A model generated the notes under the pieces. The model made no database searches. It was not told the DNA's origin and saw only the letters and a program-made list of their open reading frames with translations. From an uncultured Flavobacterium sp. (lineage in GTDB: Bacteria; Bacteroidota; Bacteroidia; Flavobacteriales; Flavobacteriaceae): a stretch of 59,387 bases of DNA. This document shows, one piece after another, positions 1-9,063 of the stretch. The stretch's first letter is position 1; each line of letters begins with the position of its first letter. The stretch spans positions 1-59,387 of the forward strand of contig CAKUAD010000011.1 in assembly GCA_934636265.1 (NCBI GenBank), read 5' to 3'. The position numbers and the translations under genes were made by a program.

Positions 1-770
1 AAGTCATCCTGGGCGCAACCTCCGGGAGTGTGGCCGTAGCGATTTACGGTGTCGGCATTATGTTGGGCACGTATTACGGCGCTTTTTCCACGGCGATATC
101 GGGCGTCTTCCTGCCTCGCGCCACCAAGATGACGGTACTCGATGCCTCGCCGCGGGAACTCACCGACATGATGGTGCGCATCGGTCGCTATTCACTTTTG
201 GTTTTGCTTATGATTCTTGGCGGATTTTTGCTTTACGGACGCCAGTTTGTCAACCTTTGGTTAAATCCGACCTATGCCGAATCCTGGTGGATTGCCATCA
301 TCATCATGGTCTCGTACACCCTTCCGCTGATGCAGTCTTTTGCCAATTCGGTCCTTGAGGCGCGTAGCAAATTTGCCTTTAAAGCCCTCACTTATATCGT
401 TTTGATTGTTGCCGGGACGGCGGTGGGCGCCTGGCTGATACCGGATTACGGCGTCATCGGGCTTATTTGCGGATCGACGGCTGGCTGGGTCCTGAGTCAG
501 ATGGTGCTCAACGTCTATTACCAAAAGGTTATTAAACTGGACATTCCCCGTTTTTTTTACCACACCCTGCATGGCCTTTTCCCTTCATTTTTAGTAATTT
601 TGGCGCTCGGCTACGGGATTGATTTTTTGCCAGGTTCGGGGTGGATAAACCTCACGGTTAAAATCGGGCTGTTTGCCACTTGTTTTGGGCTTGTCATGTA
701 CTTTTTTGGCATGAACGCCTCTGAGAAACAAACTTTCCGACAAATGCTTCCGGGCTTCCTCAAAAAATGA
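1..770 (+). CDS. wzx: Wzx-type oligosaccharide flippase, C-terminal part (cut by window edge)
   Basis: The frame is open from base 3 to the stop at 768-770, so the true start lies to the left of the window and the valine codon at 30 is internal. The visible part has at least five hydrophobic segments and the family-like stretch GVFLPRATKM near its start. This matches the C-terminal half of MATE/MVF-superfamily flippases that move lipid-linked repeat units across the inner membrane. The stop overlaps the next start (ATGA at 767), so the two genes are probably translated together. Position at the head of a glycosyltransferase operon with an EpsG-type polymerase at 6008 fits a Wzx/Wzy pathway. 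Substrate cannot be read from sequence. Confidence 0.85.
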   Translation, partial: VILGATSGSVAVAIYGVGIMLGTYYGAFSTAISGVFLPRATKMTVLDASPRELTDMMVRIGRYSLLVLLMILGGFLLYGRQFVNLWLNPTYAESWWIAIIIMVSYTLPLMQSFANSVLEARSKFAFKALTYIVLIVAGTAVGAWLIPDYGVIGLICGSTAGWVLSQMVLNVYYQKVIKLDIPRFFYHTLHGLFPSFLVILALGYGIDFLPGSGWINLTVKIGLFATCFGLVMYFFGMNASEKQTFRQMLPGFLKK

Positions 771-2035
771 TAAAGGTAAATCGCGTTCACATTCAGGGAA
801 ATTCCATTCGTTATGACTACAGCGTCAGTCCTGACATTGCGCGGTTTTTCACAGGCGACAAGTATTTTGTAACCTATGATTGCAATGTTGAGGGCGTTCC
901 GACCGGGATTGCCGTCATTCCGCTTTTGGCCAACCTGATGCCCATCGCCTGGTTTGTGGGTTTTGATATTGAGGTTGATGAGGTTGACGCCACCTTTTAC
1001 CAGTCGCTCATCGAACTCAAAAAAGAATTTGCCGTCCACTTTAAGCAAATAGTTCCCGGATCAACTTTAAAGGCAGCCAAAATTACCCAACATTTGATTG
1101 ATGGCGATGAAACCGGACTTTTGTTTTCCGGCGGACTGGACGCTTTTGAAGCACTGACGCGCAACCTTGACAAAAAGCCGTTCCTGGTGTCGGTTTTTGG
1201 TGCCGACATTCCGCTCACCGATACCAAGCGCTGGGACGATTTTAAACGCTTCAACGCCCAGGAAACCGTAATCGATAAGGGCCGATTGTGTTATGTAACC
1301 TCAAACCTCCAGACATTTTATACCTATCAGGTTGACCTTTTGGTCGATGTGGGCTGGTGGGGAAAGGTACAACACGGAATGGCGCTCATCAGCCTGATGG
1401 CTCCGCTTGGTTTTGTAAAAGGCATCCGCACCGTGATGATTTCGTCGTCAAATACCGGCGAGGTGAGTTTTGGTTGGGGATCCACCTCTGAGACCGACGA
1501 GAAAGTAAAATGGGCAAACTCGCGCGTCATCCACGACGGGTTTCACCTGAGGCGCACGCAAAAGATCGAGAACATCGTCAACTTTGCCCATCAAACCGGA
1601 CAAAAAGTAAAACTCCGGGTTTGCTATTCCGAGTTTCGCAAAGGCTACAACTGCAGCCAGTGTCCAAAATGCCAGCGCACCATGTTGGGCCTTGTTTTGG
1701 CCGGCGCCAATCCAAACGAATACGGCTTTGAAGTTCCGGCTGATTTTTTCAAACGGATTTTTCAGAACTTTGGCAGCAATGCCTTAATGACTACCGGCGT
1801 GGCTTATGAGTGGAAATGCCTACAGGACAAGGCGCGCCAAACCCAAAACGCTTTTTTGGTTACCGATGCATCGGCACAGCAAAAGGCGCTCGACGACTTT
1901 GTAAACATCCCGGTTGACGAAATCACGAGCCGCGACGCCGGTAAAAAGGTGGCCGCGCGCCGATTCAAACACGTTATCATCAATAAATTCCCTAAATTGT
2001 TCCGGGCCTACTTATGGCTCAGGAGAAAACTATAA
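767..2035 (+). CDS. QueC-like PP-loop ATPase family protein of unknown role in a glycan locus
   Basis: This 422-residue soluble protein has SGGLDAF at residues 121-127, resembling the PP-loop SGGxDS of ATP pyrophosphatases but with Ala where Ser is usual. C286, C296, C299 and C302 are spaced C-x9-C-x2-C-x2-C, like the zinc-binding cysteines of QueC (7-cyano-7-deazaguanine synthase). The first ~115 residues are an extra domain I do not recognise. QueC activates a carboxylate with ATP and converts it to an amide and then a nitrile. By analogy this protein could activate or amidate a carboxylate on a sugar, but that is inference. It overlaps the flippase by 4 bases and lies 3 bases before a pyruvyl transferase gene. 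No queuosine genes are nearby, so a role in queuosine synthesis is unlikely. Confidence 0.6.
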   Translation: MIKVNRVHIQGNSIRYDYSVSPDIARFFTGDKYFVTYDCNVEGVPTGIAVIPLLANLMPIAWFVGFDIEVDEVDATFYQSLIELKKEFAVHFKQIVPGSTLKAAKITQHLIDGDETGLLFSGGLDAFEALTRNLDKKPFLVSVFGADIPLTDTKRWDDFKRFNAQETVIDKGRLCYVTSNLQTFYTYQVDLLVDVGWWGKVQHGMALISLMAPLGFVKGIRTVMISSSNTGEVSFGWGSTSETDEKVKWANSRVIHDGFHLRRTQKIENIVNFAHQTGQKVKLRVCYSEFRKGYNCSQCPKCQRTMLGLVLAGANPNEYGFEVPADFFKRIFQNFGSNALMTTGVAYEWKCLQDKARQTQNAFLVTDASAQQKALDDFVNIPVDEITSRDAGKKVAARRFKHVIINKFPKLFRAYLWLRRKL

Positions 2036-2038
2036 CTT

Positions 2039-3016
2039 ATGCAATACGGCCTGTTAACTTACGATGAGAACAAGCGCTTTTTTAATGTCGGCGACAATAT
2101 CCAGAGCCTGGCGGCCCGGCAGTTTTTGCCTCGGGTTGACCAATTGCTAAACCGCGAGCGCCTTGCCGATTACAGCGGAGCGCCCATCAAACTCATCATG
2201 AACGGCTGGTTTACCCACAATCACTCCAACTGGGTTCCGTCGGGTGCCATCAAGCCTTTGTTTGTGTCGTTCCACGTCAACAATACCGCTGCGCCATTTA
2301 TGCTGGATGAAAAAGGCGTGTCCTATCTCAAGCAACACCAACCTATCGGATGTCGCGACCAGTTTACGGTAGATACGCTCAAAGCCAAGGGAATTGAGGC
2401 TTATTTTACCGGCTGTCTTACCCTAACGCTCGACAGTTATAAAGTTGACGACAGCCAGCGCGGTGACGACATCTACATCGTTGATCCGCTGTACAGCTAT
2501 CCTACGGCCGAAAAGGCTTTTTACGACTGGAAAGCCGTGTTGCGCAGCATCAAAAACGGCAATATGTTTAAATTGGGCAAGCAAAAGGCCCACCTGTCAA
2601 AGTTTATCGACGCCAGCCTTTTGTCATCGGCCAAGACCGTCATTCAGGAACCGCCGGCCGGGAAATATTCAGACGAGGAAAAATTTGCCATGGCCGAGGA
2701 CTTGCTGCGTCGGTATGCTAAAGCCCGACTGGTGATTACCTCGCGGATCCACTGCGCGCTGCCTTGTCTGGCCCTTGGCACGCCCGTGATATTCGTCAAC
2801 GGGTTTGACAGTTTTGTAGATTCCTGCCGCTTTGACGGAATCCTGGATTTGTTTAACCGCATCGACGTAAACGCCAAAACAGGCGAGTATACTTCCAACT
2901 TTGGTTTGCAGGGTAAAATTACCCGCGAGACCATGGTCAAAAATCTGGAAAAACACCACGCGCTGGCTGAGCCTTTAAAGCAAAAATGCCGCGAATTCAT
3001 TGCAAAAGACATCTGA
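2039..3016 (+). CDS. Polysaccharide pyruvyl transferase family protein (WcaK/CsaB-like)
   Basis: The N-terminal sequence YGLLTYDENK..NVGDNIQSLAA and the C-terminal SRIHCALPCLALGTPVIFVN (about residues 236-255) are typical of the polysaccharide pyruvyl transferase family. These GT-B-like enzymes move pyruvate from phosphoenolpyruvate onto a sugar to form a ketal. Length (325 residues) is usual. There is no signal peptide, so it probably acts in the cytoplasm on lipid-linked intermediates. It follows the PP-loop gene after 3 bases and precedes the 2-epimerase by 1 base, so all are likely in one transcript. Some family members do other transfers, so the pyruvyl donor is probable rather than proven. 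Confidence 0.8.
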   Translation: MQYGLLTYDENKRFFNVGDNIQSLAARQFLPRVDQLLNRERLADYSGAPIKLIMNGWFTHNHSNWVPSGAIKPLFVSFHVNNTAAPFMLDEKGVSYLKQHQPIGCRDQFTVDTLKAKGIEAYFTGCLTLTLDSYKVDDSQRGDDIYIVDPLYSYPTAEKAFYDWKAVLRSIKNGNMFKLGKQKAHLSKFIDASLLSSAKTVIQEPPAGKYSDEEKFAMAEDLLRRYAKARLVITSRIHCALPCLALGTPVIFVNGFDSFVDSCRFDGILDLFNRIDVNAKTGEYTSNFGLQGKITRETMVKNLEKHHALAEPLKQKCREFIAKDI

Positions 3017-3017
3017 T

Positions 3018-4136
3018 ATGCGCAAAAAAATACTGGTATGTTTTGGAACCCGGCCTGAGGCAATCAAAATGTGTTCGCTGGTGCACGCCTTAAAGCAAAC
3101 TGATTTTGACGTAAAGGTTTGTGTAACGGCGCAACACCGTCAGATGCTGGATCAGGTGTTGGAGTTCTTTGACGTAAAGCCGGATTTTGACCTCGACATC
3201 ATGAAGCCCAACCAGTCACTCAACGAACTCAGCGGCAGGATTTTTACCAAGATCGACGCGGTTCTGGCTCAGGAAAATCCTGATGTGATGCTGGTACACG
3301 GCGACACCACGACCTCGAGTGTGTGCGCTTGGGCGGCCTTTCACCGGGGCGTCCGCGTAGGTCACGTCGAGGCCGGATTGCGCACCTACAACAAAACATC
3401 GCCGTTTCCGGAAGAAATCAACCGACAGATTACGGGCAGGCTGGCTGATTTTCACTTTGCGCCAACTGAGACTTCAAAGCATAATCTGGAACAGGAACAC
3501 GTCGATTCGCAAAGCATTGTGGTAACGGGCAACACCGTGATCGATTCGCTTTTGTGGACGGTAACCAAACTGGATGATCAGTTTTACCATCCGGTGATCG
3601 AAAAACTCAAGACTACGGTCAACTTTGATAAAAAAGTCATACTGGTAACAGGCCATCGCCGCGAGAATTTTGGCGAGGGATTTTTGCAGATTTGCCAGGC
3701 ACTGCAAACCCTGGCCGCGCGTGAGGATGTCGAGATTGTTTATCCTGTCCACCTGAATCCAAACGTTCAGGAGCCGGTCAATCGCCTGCTATCGTCGCAC
3801 CGCAACATTCACCTGATCGAACCGCTGGATTATCCCGCGTTTGTCTGGATGATGAAGCAGTCGTACCTTATCATTACTGATTCGGGCGGCGTTCAGGAAG
3901 AAGCACCATCGCTCGGGAAACCTGTTTTGGTGATGCGCGACACTACGGAAAGGCCGGAGGCGCTCAAAGCCGGAACCGTTGTTCTGGTGGGTACCAATGC
4001 CGATGAAATCTGCCAACACACCCTAAACCTGCTGGATGATCAAAAGCGTTATGAAGCCATGTCAAAAGCCCACAATCCGTATGGCGACGGACAGGCCAAC
4101 AACAGGATCGTTCAATTTTTAACAAGCCGGATATGA
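3018..4136 (+). CDS. wecB: UDP-N-acetylglucosamine 2-epimerase, non-hydrolysing
   Basis: The 372-residue product carries GTRPEAIKM at its start, HGDTTTS near residue 93, EAGLRT with PFPEEINR near 116-134, GHRRENFGEG, and DSGGVQEEA near 287, the signature segments of WecB/MnaA. The enzyme interconverts UDP-GlcNAc and UDP-ManNAc in the cytoplasm. The ATG at 3018 is chosen because it follows the preceding stop (3014-3016) by one base and gives the standard N-terminus. It overlaps the next gene by 4 bases. No UDP-ManNAc dehydrogenase is visible in the window, so UDP-ManNAc may be used directly by a transferase or finished elsewhere. It differs from the hydrolysing NeuC-type epimerase at 30377. 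Confidence 0.93.
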   Translation: MRKKILVCFGTRPEAIKMCSLVHALKQTDFDVKVCVTAQHRQMLDQVLEFFDVKPDFDLDIMKPNQSLNELSGRIFTKIDAVLAQENPDVMLVHGDTTTSSVCAWAAFHRGVRVGHVEAGLRTYNKTSPFPEEINRQITGRLADFHFAPTETSKHNLEQEHVDSQSIVVTGNTVIDSLLWTVTKLDDQFYHPVIEKLKTTVNFDKKVILVTGHRRENFGEGFLQICQALQTLAAREDVEIVYPVHLNPNVQEPVNRLLSSHRNIHLIEPLDYPAFVWMMKQSYLIITDSGGVQEEAPSLGKPVLVMRDTTERPEALKAGTVVLVGTNADEICQHTLNLLDDQKRYEAMSKAHNPYGDGQANNRIVQFLTSRI

Positions 4137-4855
4137 TCCCAAAAATAATCCACTATTGCTGGTTTGGCCAGAATCCGCTGCCGCCCTTGGCTGAAATGTG
4201 CCTTGCGTCCTGGAAAAAGTTCCTGCCTGATTATGAAATCGTGCGCTGGGACGAATCAAACTTCCCGATCGAACAATTTCCGTTTGCCCAACAGGCGCTC
4301 GAGAATAGAAAGTTTGCTTTTGTGTCGGACGTGGCGCGTTTGTATGCCATCGACCAAATGGGCGGGATTTATATGGATACCGATGTCGAGGCGCTGCGGC
4401 CGCTGGATGATTTTTTGCATCACGCAGCGTTTTCCGGATTTGAAAATGACGATTTTGTGCCTACCGGACTGATGGCCGGCGAAAAAGGCTGCCGGTGGGT
4501 AAAAGATCTTTTGGCGTATTACGAAGGTCGGCCGTTTGTTAAGGATGACGGGACGCTGGACACCAATTCCAACACCAACATCATCACCGGGATGATGAAG
4601 GAAAAAGGTTTTGTGATGAACAACCGCTTTCAGGAAATCCCGGGTTATGTGGCGTTTTATCCCAACGATTACTTTTGCCCAAAGAGCTACAAAACCGGAC
4701 GGATTGAACTCACCCAAAATTCATATTGCATCCACCATTTTGCCAAATCGTGGATACCGTTTCACAAAAAGTGGCGCAACATATTAAAAATGAAGGCGAT
4801 GGGCGTATTTGGTCCGGCGCGCATCCAATGGATCATCGACAGGATCAAGCCATGA
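4133..4855 (+). CDS. Glycosyltransferase with DXD sugar-binding region (GT32-like)
   Basis: The 240-residue protein begins IPKIIHYCWFG and has VSDVARLYAIDQMGGIYMDTD ending in the D82-T-D84 motif that binds the nucleotide-sugar through a metal ion. This is the GT32/TcdA-TcdB catalytic-like region found in many capsule mannosyl- and galactosyltransferases. It would add one sugar to the lipid-linked repeat unit at the inner face of the membrane. The gene overlaps wecB (ATGA at 4133) and the next GT4 gene (ATGA at 4852). Donor and acceptor are not predictable from this sequence. Confidence 0.85.
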   Translation: MIPKIIHYCWFGQNPLPPLAEMCLASWKKFLPDYEIVRWDESNFPIEQFPFAQQALENRKFAFVSDVARLYAIDQMGGIYMDTDVEALRPLDDFLHHAAFSGFENDDFVPTGLMAGEKGCRWVKDLLAYYEGRPFVKDDGTLDTNSNTNIITGMMKEKGFVMNNRFQEIPGYVAFYPNDYFCPKSYKTGRIELTQNSYCIHHFAKSWIPFHKKWRNILKMKAMGVFGPARIQWIIDRIKP

Positions 4856-5982
4856 GAATCCTATACATAACCGATCAGATTTACCTGCATGGCGGCGCCG
4901 AAAAAATCCTGATTCAAAAGTTGAATTACTGGGCCGACGTTTTGGGCGCCGATGTTTTGCTGCTCACCACGAGCCAGGAGGGCCGTCCGCCTTTTTTTGC
5001 GCTCAGCCCAAAAGTGACGCATAAAAATCTGTCGGTAAAGGGAAGGACGCTTTCCAGTTATCTGAATCCGTCCGCAACACTGGAATTTCCTACGGATTTT
5101 AAAAAGGTAAAAAGCGCCATCACATCATTTAATCCCGATGCGGTGTTTTTGATTTCGCTGGGTTTTATACGGTACATCTTGCCGTGGGCGGCCAGGGGAT
5201 ACGCCACGTTTAATGAATATCACACCTCGTATTACGGATTCCGGCTGGGTTACCAAAATGCACCGTTGGCTGTCAAAATAAAAAAGTTGTTGGCGGCGCC
5301 CCTCCGCAGATGGGTTGAAGACAAGTACACCGGGATTGTATTTTTAAATCAAGCGGAGTACGATCATTACAAACGGAAAAACGGACTCATCATTCCCAAT
5401 TTTTTTGACCCATCGGCACAACATCCGCTGGTTGAACGAAAAAAGCAAGTGATTTCCCTGGGCCGGCTGAGTTATCAAAAGGGCTATGATCTTTTGCTTA
5501 AGGCGTGGTCGATTTTGGAAGCGGAATTTCCCGATTGGAACCTGGCCGTGTATGGGCATGGCGAAAACCGCGAAGCATTGGAAAAGCAAATGAGTGAACT
5601 AGGCCTTCGCAACGCACGGATCAATCCCGCAACGGATGAAGTCCCGCAAAAATTGGCCGAATCTTCCATTTATGTGATGAGTTCCCGATTTGAGACGTTT
5701 CCGATGGTGTTGCTCGAAGCGCTTTCGGCCGGAGTGCCGGTGGTCTCCTTTGATTGTATCAGCGGCCCGCGAAGCATCCTGACCCAAGGCGATAGTCTTT
5801 TGGCGCCGCCCGATGACGTGGAAGCCCTGGCCGATCAACTCAAGCGACTGATGGGCAACGATTTGTTGCGACAGGAACTTGGCAAAAACGCAAGGCAGAA
5901 TGTTGCCAGGTTTAGCCCGGCGACGGTGATGGCGATGTGGGTAGCATTGGGGAACAAGTTCAAGAAAAACCAAACCAGATAA
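4852..5982 (+). CDS. GT4 family glycosyltransferase
   Basis: The start ATG at 4852 overlaps the previous stop and gives MRILYITDQIYLHGGAEKIL, a classic GT4 N-terminus with the GGAE loop. The C-terminal half has SLGRLSYQKGYDLLLKAW and the EX7E-type element SSRFETFPMVLLEALSAGVP. At 376 residues it has the normal two-Rossmann GT-B length. It should transfer a sugar with retention of configuration during repeat-unit assembly. A 25-base gap with no clear terminator separates it from the EpsG-like gene. Longer in-frame starts upstream exist but would overlap the previous gene by more than 100 bases. Confidence 0.88.
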   Translation: MRILYITDQIYLHGGAEKILIQKLNYWADVLGADVLLLTTSQEGRPPFFALSPKVTHKNLSVKGRTLSSYLNPSATLEFPTDFKKVKSAITSFNPDAVFLISLGFIRYILPWAARGYATFNEYHTSYYGFRLGYQNAPLAVKIKKLLAAPLRRWVEDKYTGIVFLNQAEYDHYKRKNGLIIPNFFDPSAQHPLVERKKQVISLGRLSYQKGYDLLLKAWSILEAEFPDWNLAVYGHGENREALEKQMSELGLRNARINPATDEVPQKLAESSIYVMSSRFETFPMVLLEALSAGVPVVSFDCISGPRSILTQGDSLLAPPDDVEALADQLKRLMGNDLLRQELGKNARQNVARFSPATVMAMWVALGNKFKKNQTR

Positions 5983-6007
5983 AAAGCGTATTTTAGATAG
6001 TTCCGCT

Positions 6008-7111
6008 ATGTTTAATTTAATCCCTGTAGAGTCATACACCGGCGTTTTTTACAACGTCCTGTTGCTGTTGTGCTTTATAGTTTTGGCGGGATCGGCTACT
6101 CCTATTGACAACGAGGGCAACCTTAAAAGCAAGAAATTATTGGGCATGATTGTCCTTGTTTTTTGCATTGCCTTTATCGGGCTCAGGCCCATCAGCGGAA
6201 AGTACTTTGGCGACATGAGGGTGTATGCCACAACCTTTGAAAACTATGCCCTTGGAGATGCTGTCATTCTTGAAAAGGACATTTACTTTCACTATTTCAT
6301 GAAGTGGTCCTCATCGGTGATGACCGTGGAGATGTTCTTTTTGATTTGTGCGCTTTTGTATATTGTTCCGCTTTACATTTTTTCCAGGCGCGTGTTTAAG
6401 GCGTTCTGGTTTTACGCTTTTTTTGCCCTTGTTTTGTCATTTTCTTTTTGGGGTTTTGGGGTGAACGGTATCCGGAACGGCATCGCAACATCCATGTTCC
6501 TGATGGCCATTTCCTTTAGGCGCGTCTGGTATATTGCAATTGGAGTGCTGCTGGCCATTGCGGCCCACCGGTCGGCCTTGATCATTATAGCCGCCTGGCT
6601 GGTGACCTATAAAATCAAAAACCCTAAACTGGCATTGGCCGGATGGTTTATGGCGATTCCGCTATCATGGGCGCTGGGAGGATTCTGGGAAGCGTTTTTC
6701 CTTAACTTTGGATTTGGCGAGGAAGAGCGTCTGCAGGGATACCTGGGCGATACCGAGGATAGTTTCCAGCAGTCGGAAGCGGGCTCGGGCTTTCGTTGGG
6801 ATTTTATCCTATACAGTGCCCTGGGCGTTTTTGTCGGATGGTATTTTATCATCAAAAAGAAATTTGAAGACAATCTGTACACCCGGATCTACATTTTTTA
6901 TTTGATTACCAACGCCTTCTGGATTCTGGTAATCCGCGCGGCATTCTCTAACCGATTCGCCTATCTATCCTGGTTTATTCTGGGCGCGCTTATCATTTAT
7001 CCGTACCTTAAAATGCAGTTTTTTAACAAGCAGCACACCATCGTGGCCCGATTGCTTTTTGGTTATTTTATGGTGACCTACGTCCTCAACTATATATTGC
7101 CGCGTATCTGA
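6008..7111 (+). CDS. EpsG/Wzy-like polysaccharide polymerase
   Basis: This 367-residue protein is mostly hydrophobic, with about ten predicted membrane segments. It contains the EpsG-family hallmark FGVNGIRNGIATSMFLMAI around residues 155-175 and an extramembrane loop with DMRVYATTFENY. EpsG-type proteins take the Wzy role, joining lipid-linked repeat units at the periplasmic face. Together with the flippase at the window start and Wza/Wzc at 17051-20218 it makes a Wzx/Wzy route likely. The stop and the next start share one base (TGATG at 7109). Upstream (5983-6007) there is only a poor promoter-like box. WaaL-type ligase is less likely because the EpsG motif is good. Confidence 0.8.
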   Translation: MFNLIPVESYTGVFYNVLLLLCFIVLAGSATPIDNEGNLKSKKLLGMIVLVFCIAFIGLRPISGKYFGDMRVYATTFENYALGDAVILEKDIYFHYFMKWSSSVMTVEMFFLICALLYIVPLYIFSRRVFKAFWFYAFFALVLSFSFWGFGVNGIRNGIATSMFLMAISFRRVWYIAIGVLLAIAAHRSALIIIAAWLVTYKIKNPKLALAGWFMAIPLSWALGGFWEAFFLNFGFGEEERLQGYLGDTEDSFQQSEAGSGFRWDFILYSALGVFVGWYFIIKKKFEDNLYTRIYIFYLITNAFWILVIRAAFSNRFAYLSWFILGALIIYPYLKMQFFNKQHTIVARLLFGYFMVTYVLNYILPRI

Positions 7112-7986
7112 TGAAAACCTTAACCGTATTCACGCCCACCTATAACCGCGCTTTTTGCCTCGGGCAACTCTATGAAAGTCTTTGTCGCCAAACCAGCCGT
7201 GACTTTTTGTGGCTTATTATAGACGATGGCTCTACCGACAATACGTCTGAATTGGTGGCCCGATGGCAGCGCGAAGGCCAGGTTGAGATTCGCTACCATC
7301 AAAAGCCAAACGGCGGTATGCATACCGGTCACAACGCAGCCTACAAACTTATTGATACGCCGCTTAACACTTGTATCGATTCAGACGATTTTATGCCAGA
7401 TGATGCGGTCGATGCCATCGTAACGGCCTGGGATCCGGCCAATCCCGGACGTTTGGCGGGGATCATCGGTCTGGATGCCTACAAGGACGGAAAGCTCGTC
7501 GGAACCAAAATTCCGGAAAACATTACCCGCGCCAAACTCAATGATTTGTATTTTAAACACGGAGTTACCGGCGACAAAAAAGTAGTTTTGGTTACCGATG
7601 TGGTCAAAAAGTATCCGCCTTATCCCGAGTATCCCAATGAGAAACTCGTTCCGCTGGGGACGCTTTATAAACTCATCGACAAAGACTGGGATTTTTTATG
7701 CCTCAACAAGGTTTTATGCGTAGTGGAGTATCTGCCCGACGGTTCGTCGCGCAACATCTTTAAACAGTACCGCAAAAGTCCCAATGGTTTCTTTTATTCG
7801 CGATTGGTCGAGCTGGCGCACGCTCCAAACACAAAATACGCGTTTACCCGCGCCATGCACTTGGTGTCGTCGGCTGTTTTTGCCGGAAGGAATCCGTTTA
7901 AGGGCAATCCAAGAAAACTGCTGACACTGCTCGCGCTCCCGGCAGGATTGGTTTTACACGCCTACATTTGGGCAAAATCTAAATAA
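7111..7986 (+). CDS. GT2 family glycosyltransferase
   Basis: The product starts MKTLTVFTPTYNRAFCLGQL and has IIDDGSTDNT near residue 36 and IDSDDFMPDDAV near 88, the nucleotide-binding and DXD-type elements of GT-A inverting GT2 enzymes. Length is 291 residues. A hydrophobic C-terminal stretch (LLTLLALPAGLVLHAYIWA) suggests membrane contact. It lies between the EpsG-like gene, sharing one base, and a GT4 gene that starts after 3 bases. It is expected to add a sugar to the growing repeat unit. Specificity is unknown. Confidence 0.87.
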   Translation: MKTLTVFTPTYNRAFCLGQLYESLCRQTSRDFLWLIIDDGSTDNTSELVARWQREGQVEIRYHQKPNGGMHTGHNAAYKLIDTPLNTCIDSDDFMPDDAVDAIVTAWDPANPGRLAGIIGLDAYKDGKLVGTKIPENITRAKLNDLYFKHGVTGDKKVVLVTDVVKKYPPYPEYPNEKLVPLGTLYKLIDKDWDFLCLNKVLCVVEYLPDGSSRNIFKQYRKSPNGFFYSRLVELAHAPNTKYAFTRAMHLVSSAVFAGRNPFKGNPRKLLTLLALPAGLVLHAYIWAKSK

Positions 7987-7989
7987 TTG

Positions 7990-9063
7990 ATGGCAAAGGT
8001 TCTGCAAATCATCAACAGTCCGGAAATGGGCGGAGCCGAAAAGCTTGTAGCCGACCTGGCCGTGATTTTAAATCAAAGGGGTTGCACCACCGACGTCTTG
8101 TACTTGCGACAACCCGACACACCGCTTTTGCGCGATTTAAAGGAACACACCGCCGGGAAAGTTTTTAGTTTGGGAATGGGCAGTGTATACAATCCGCTGT
8201 TGATATTTAAGATAATGCGGTACTTGCGGCGCTATGACGCGGTACACGTTCACTTGTTTCCGGCCCTTTACTGGGTGGCCATGGCCAAATGGCTGTCGGG
8301 CTCGCGCGCAAAATTCATCTATACGGAACACAGCACCAGCAACAACCGTCGCAACAAATGGTATTTTAAAATTGCCGACCGTCTTTTTTATCGCGCCTAT
8401 CACAAAATCGTTGCGATATCGCCCCAGGTTCAGGACAATCTGCAAAAGCACCTTGGCTATCCTGATTCGCGGTTTTTGTGCATCGCCAATGGCATCCGGC
8501 TGCAACGCTTTACCCAGGCAAAACCGTATGCTCGCGAATCTTTTTTTAAACAGGGCGGACCGATTTTAATTCAGGTGTCGAGTTTCAGATATCCAAAAGA
8601 CCAACTCACCGTGGTGCGCGGTCTTGCGCTTTTGCCCGCAGACGTTTCGCTGCTCTTGGTGGGAACGGGGCCGTTACAGGACCAAGTGAAAATAGAAGTT
8701 GCCCGTCTGGGTCTGGACAGCCGCGTTCGATTTTTGGACAACCGGATGGATGTTCCGCAGCTCTTAAAAACCGCCGACATCGTAGTGCTTTCATCACATT
8801 ACGAAGGTCTTTCGCTTTCCAGCCTGGAGGGGATGGCCTCGCGAGCGTTTGTTGCAGCCCAGGCACCAGGGCTTGCTTCCATAACGGCAGGCGCCGGACT
8901 GTTGTTTACGCCCGGCAGCCCCGAAAGTTTTGCCGGCGCCATCCAGAGTTTGATCAGCGACCCTGAATACCGCCAGGAGGTTGCCGCCGCATGTCTGGAA
9001 CGCGCGTCTCAATACGACATCAAAAACACGGTACAACAGTATCAGCAGCTTTATGAACCCTAA
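7990..9063 (+). CDS. GT4 family glycosyltransferase
   Basis: The ATG at 7990 gives MAKVLQIINSPEMGGAEKLV; the TTG at 7987 is a less likely start. The protein has 357 residues. The C-terminal donor-binding half contains SSHYEGLSLSSLEGMASRA, where two glutamates eight residues apart form the EX7E element. No membrane segment or signal peptide is evident, fitting cytoplasmic assembly. Its 3-prime end overlaps the next GT4 gene by 11 bases, suggesting coupled translation. Confidence 0.87.
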   Translation: MAKVLQIINSPEMGGAEKLVADLAVILNQRGCTTDVLYLRQPDTPLLRDLKEHTAGKVFSLGMGSVYNPLLIFKIMRYLRRYDAVHVHLFPALYWVAMAKWLSGSRAKFIYTEHSTSNNRRNKWYFKIADRLFYRAYHKIVAISPQVQDNLQKHLGYPDSRFLCIANGIRLQRFTQAKPYARESFFKQGGPILIQVSSFRYPKDQLTVVRGLALLPADVSLLLVGTGPLQDQVKIEVARLGLDSRVRFLDNRMDVPQLLKTADIVVLSSHYEGLSLSSLEGMASRAFVAAQAPGLASITAGAGLLFTPGSPESFAGAIQSLISDPEYRQEVAAACLERASQYDIKNTVQQYQQLYEP

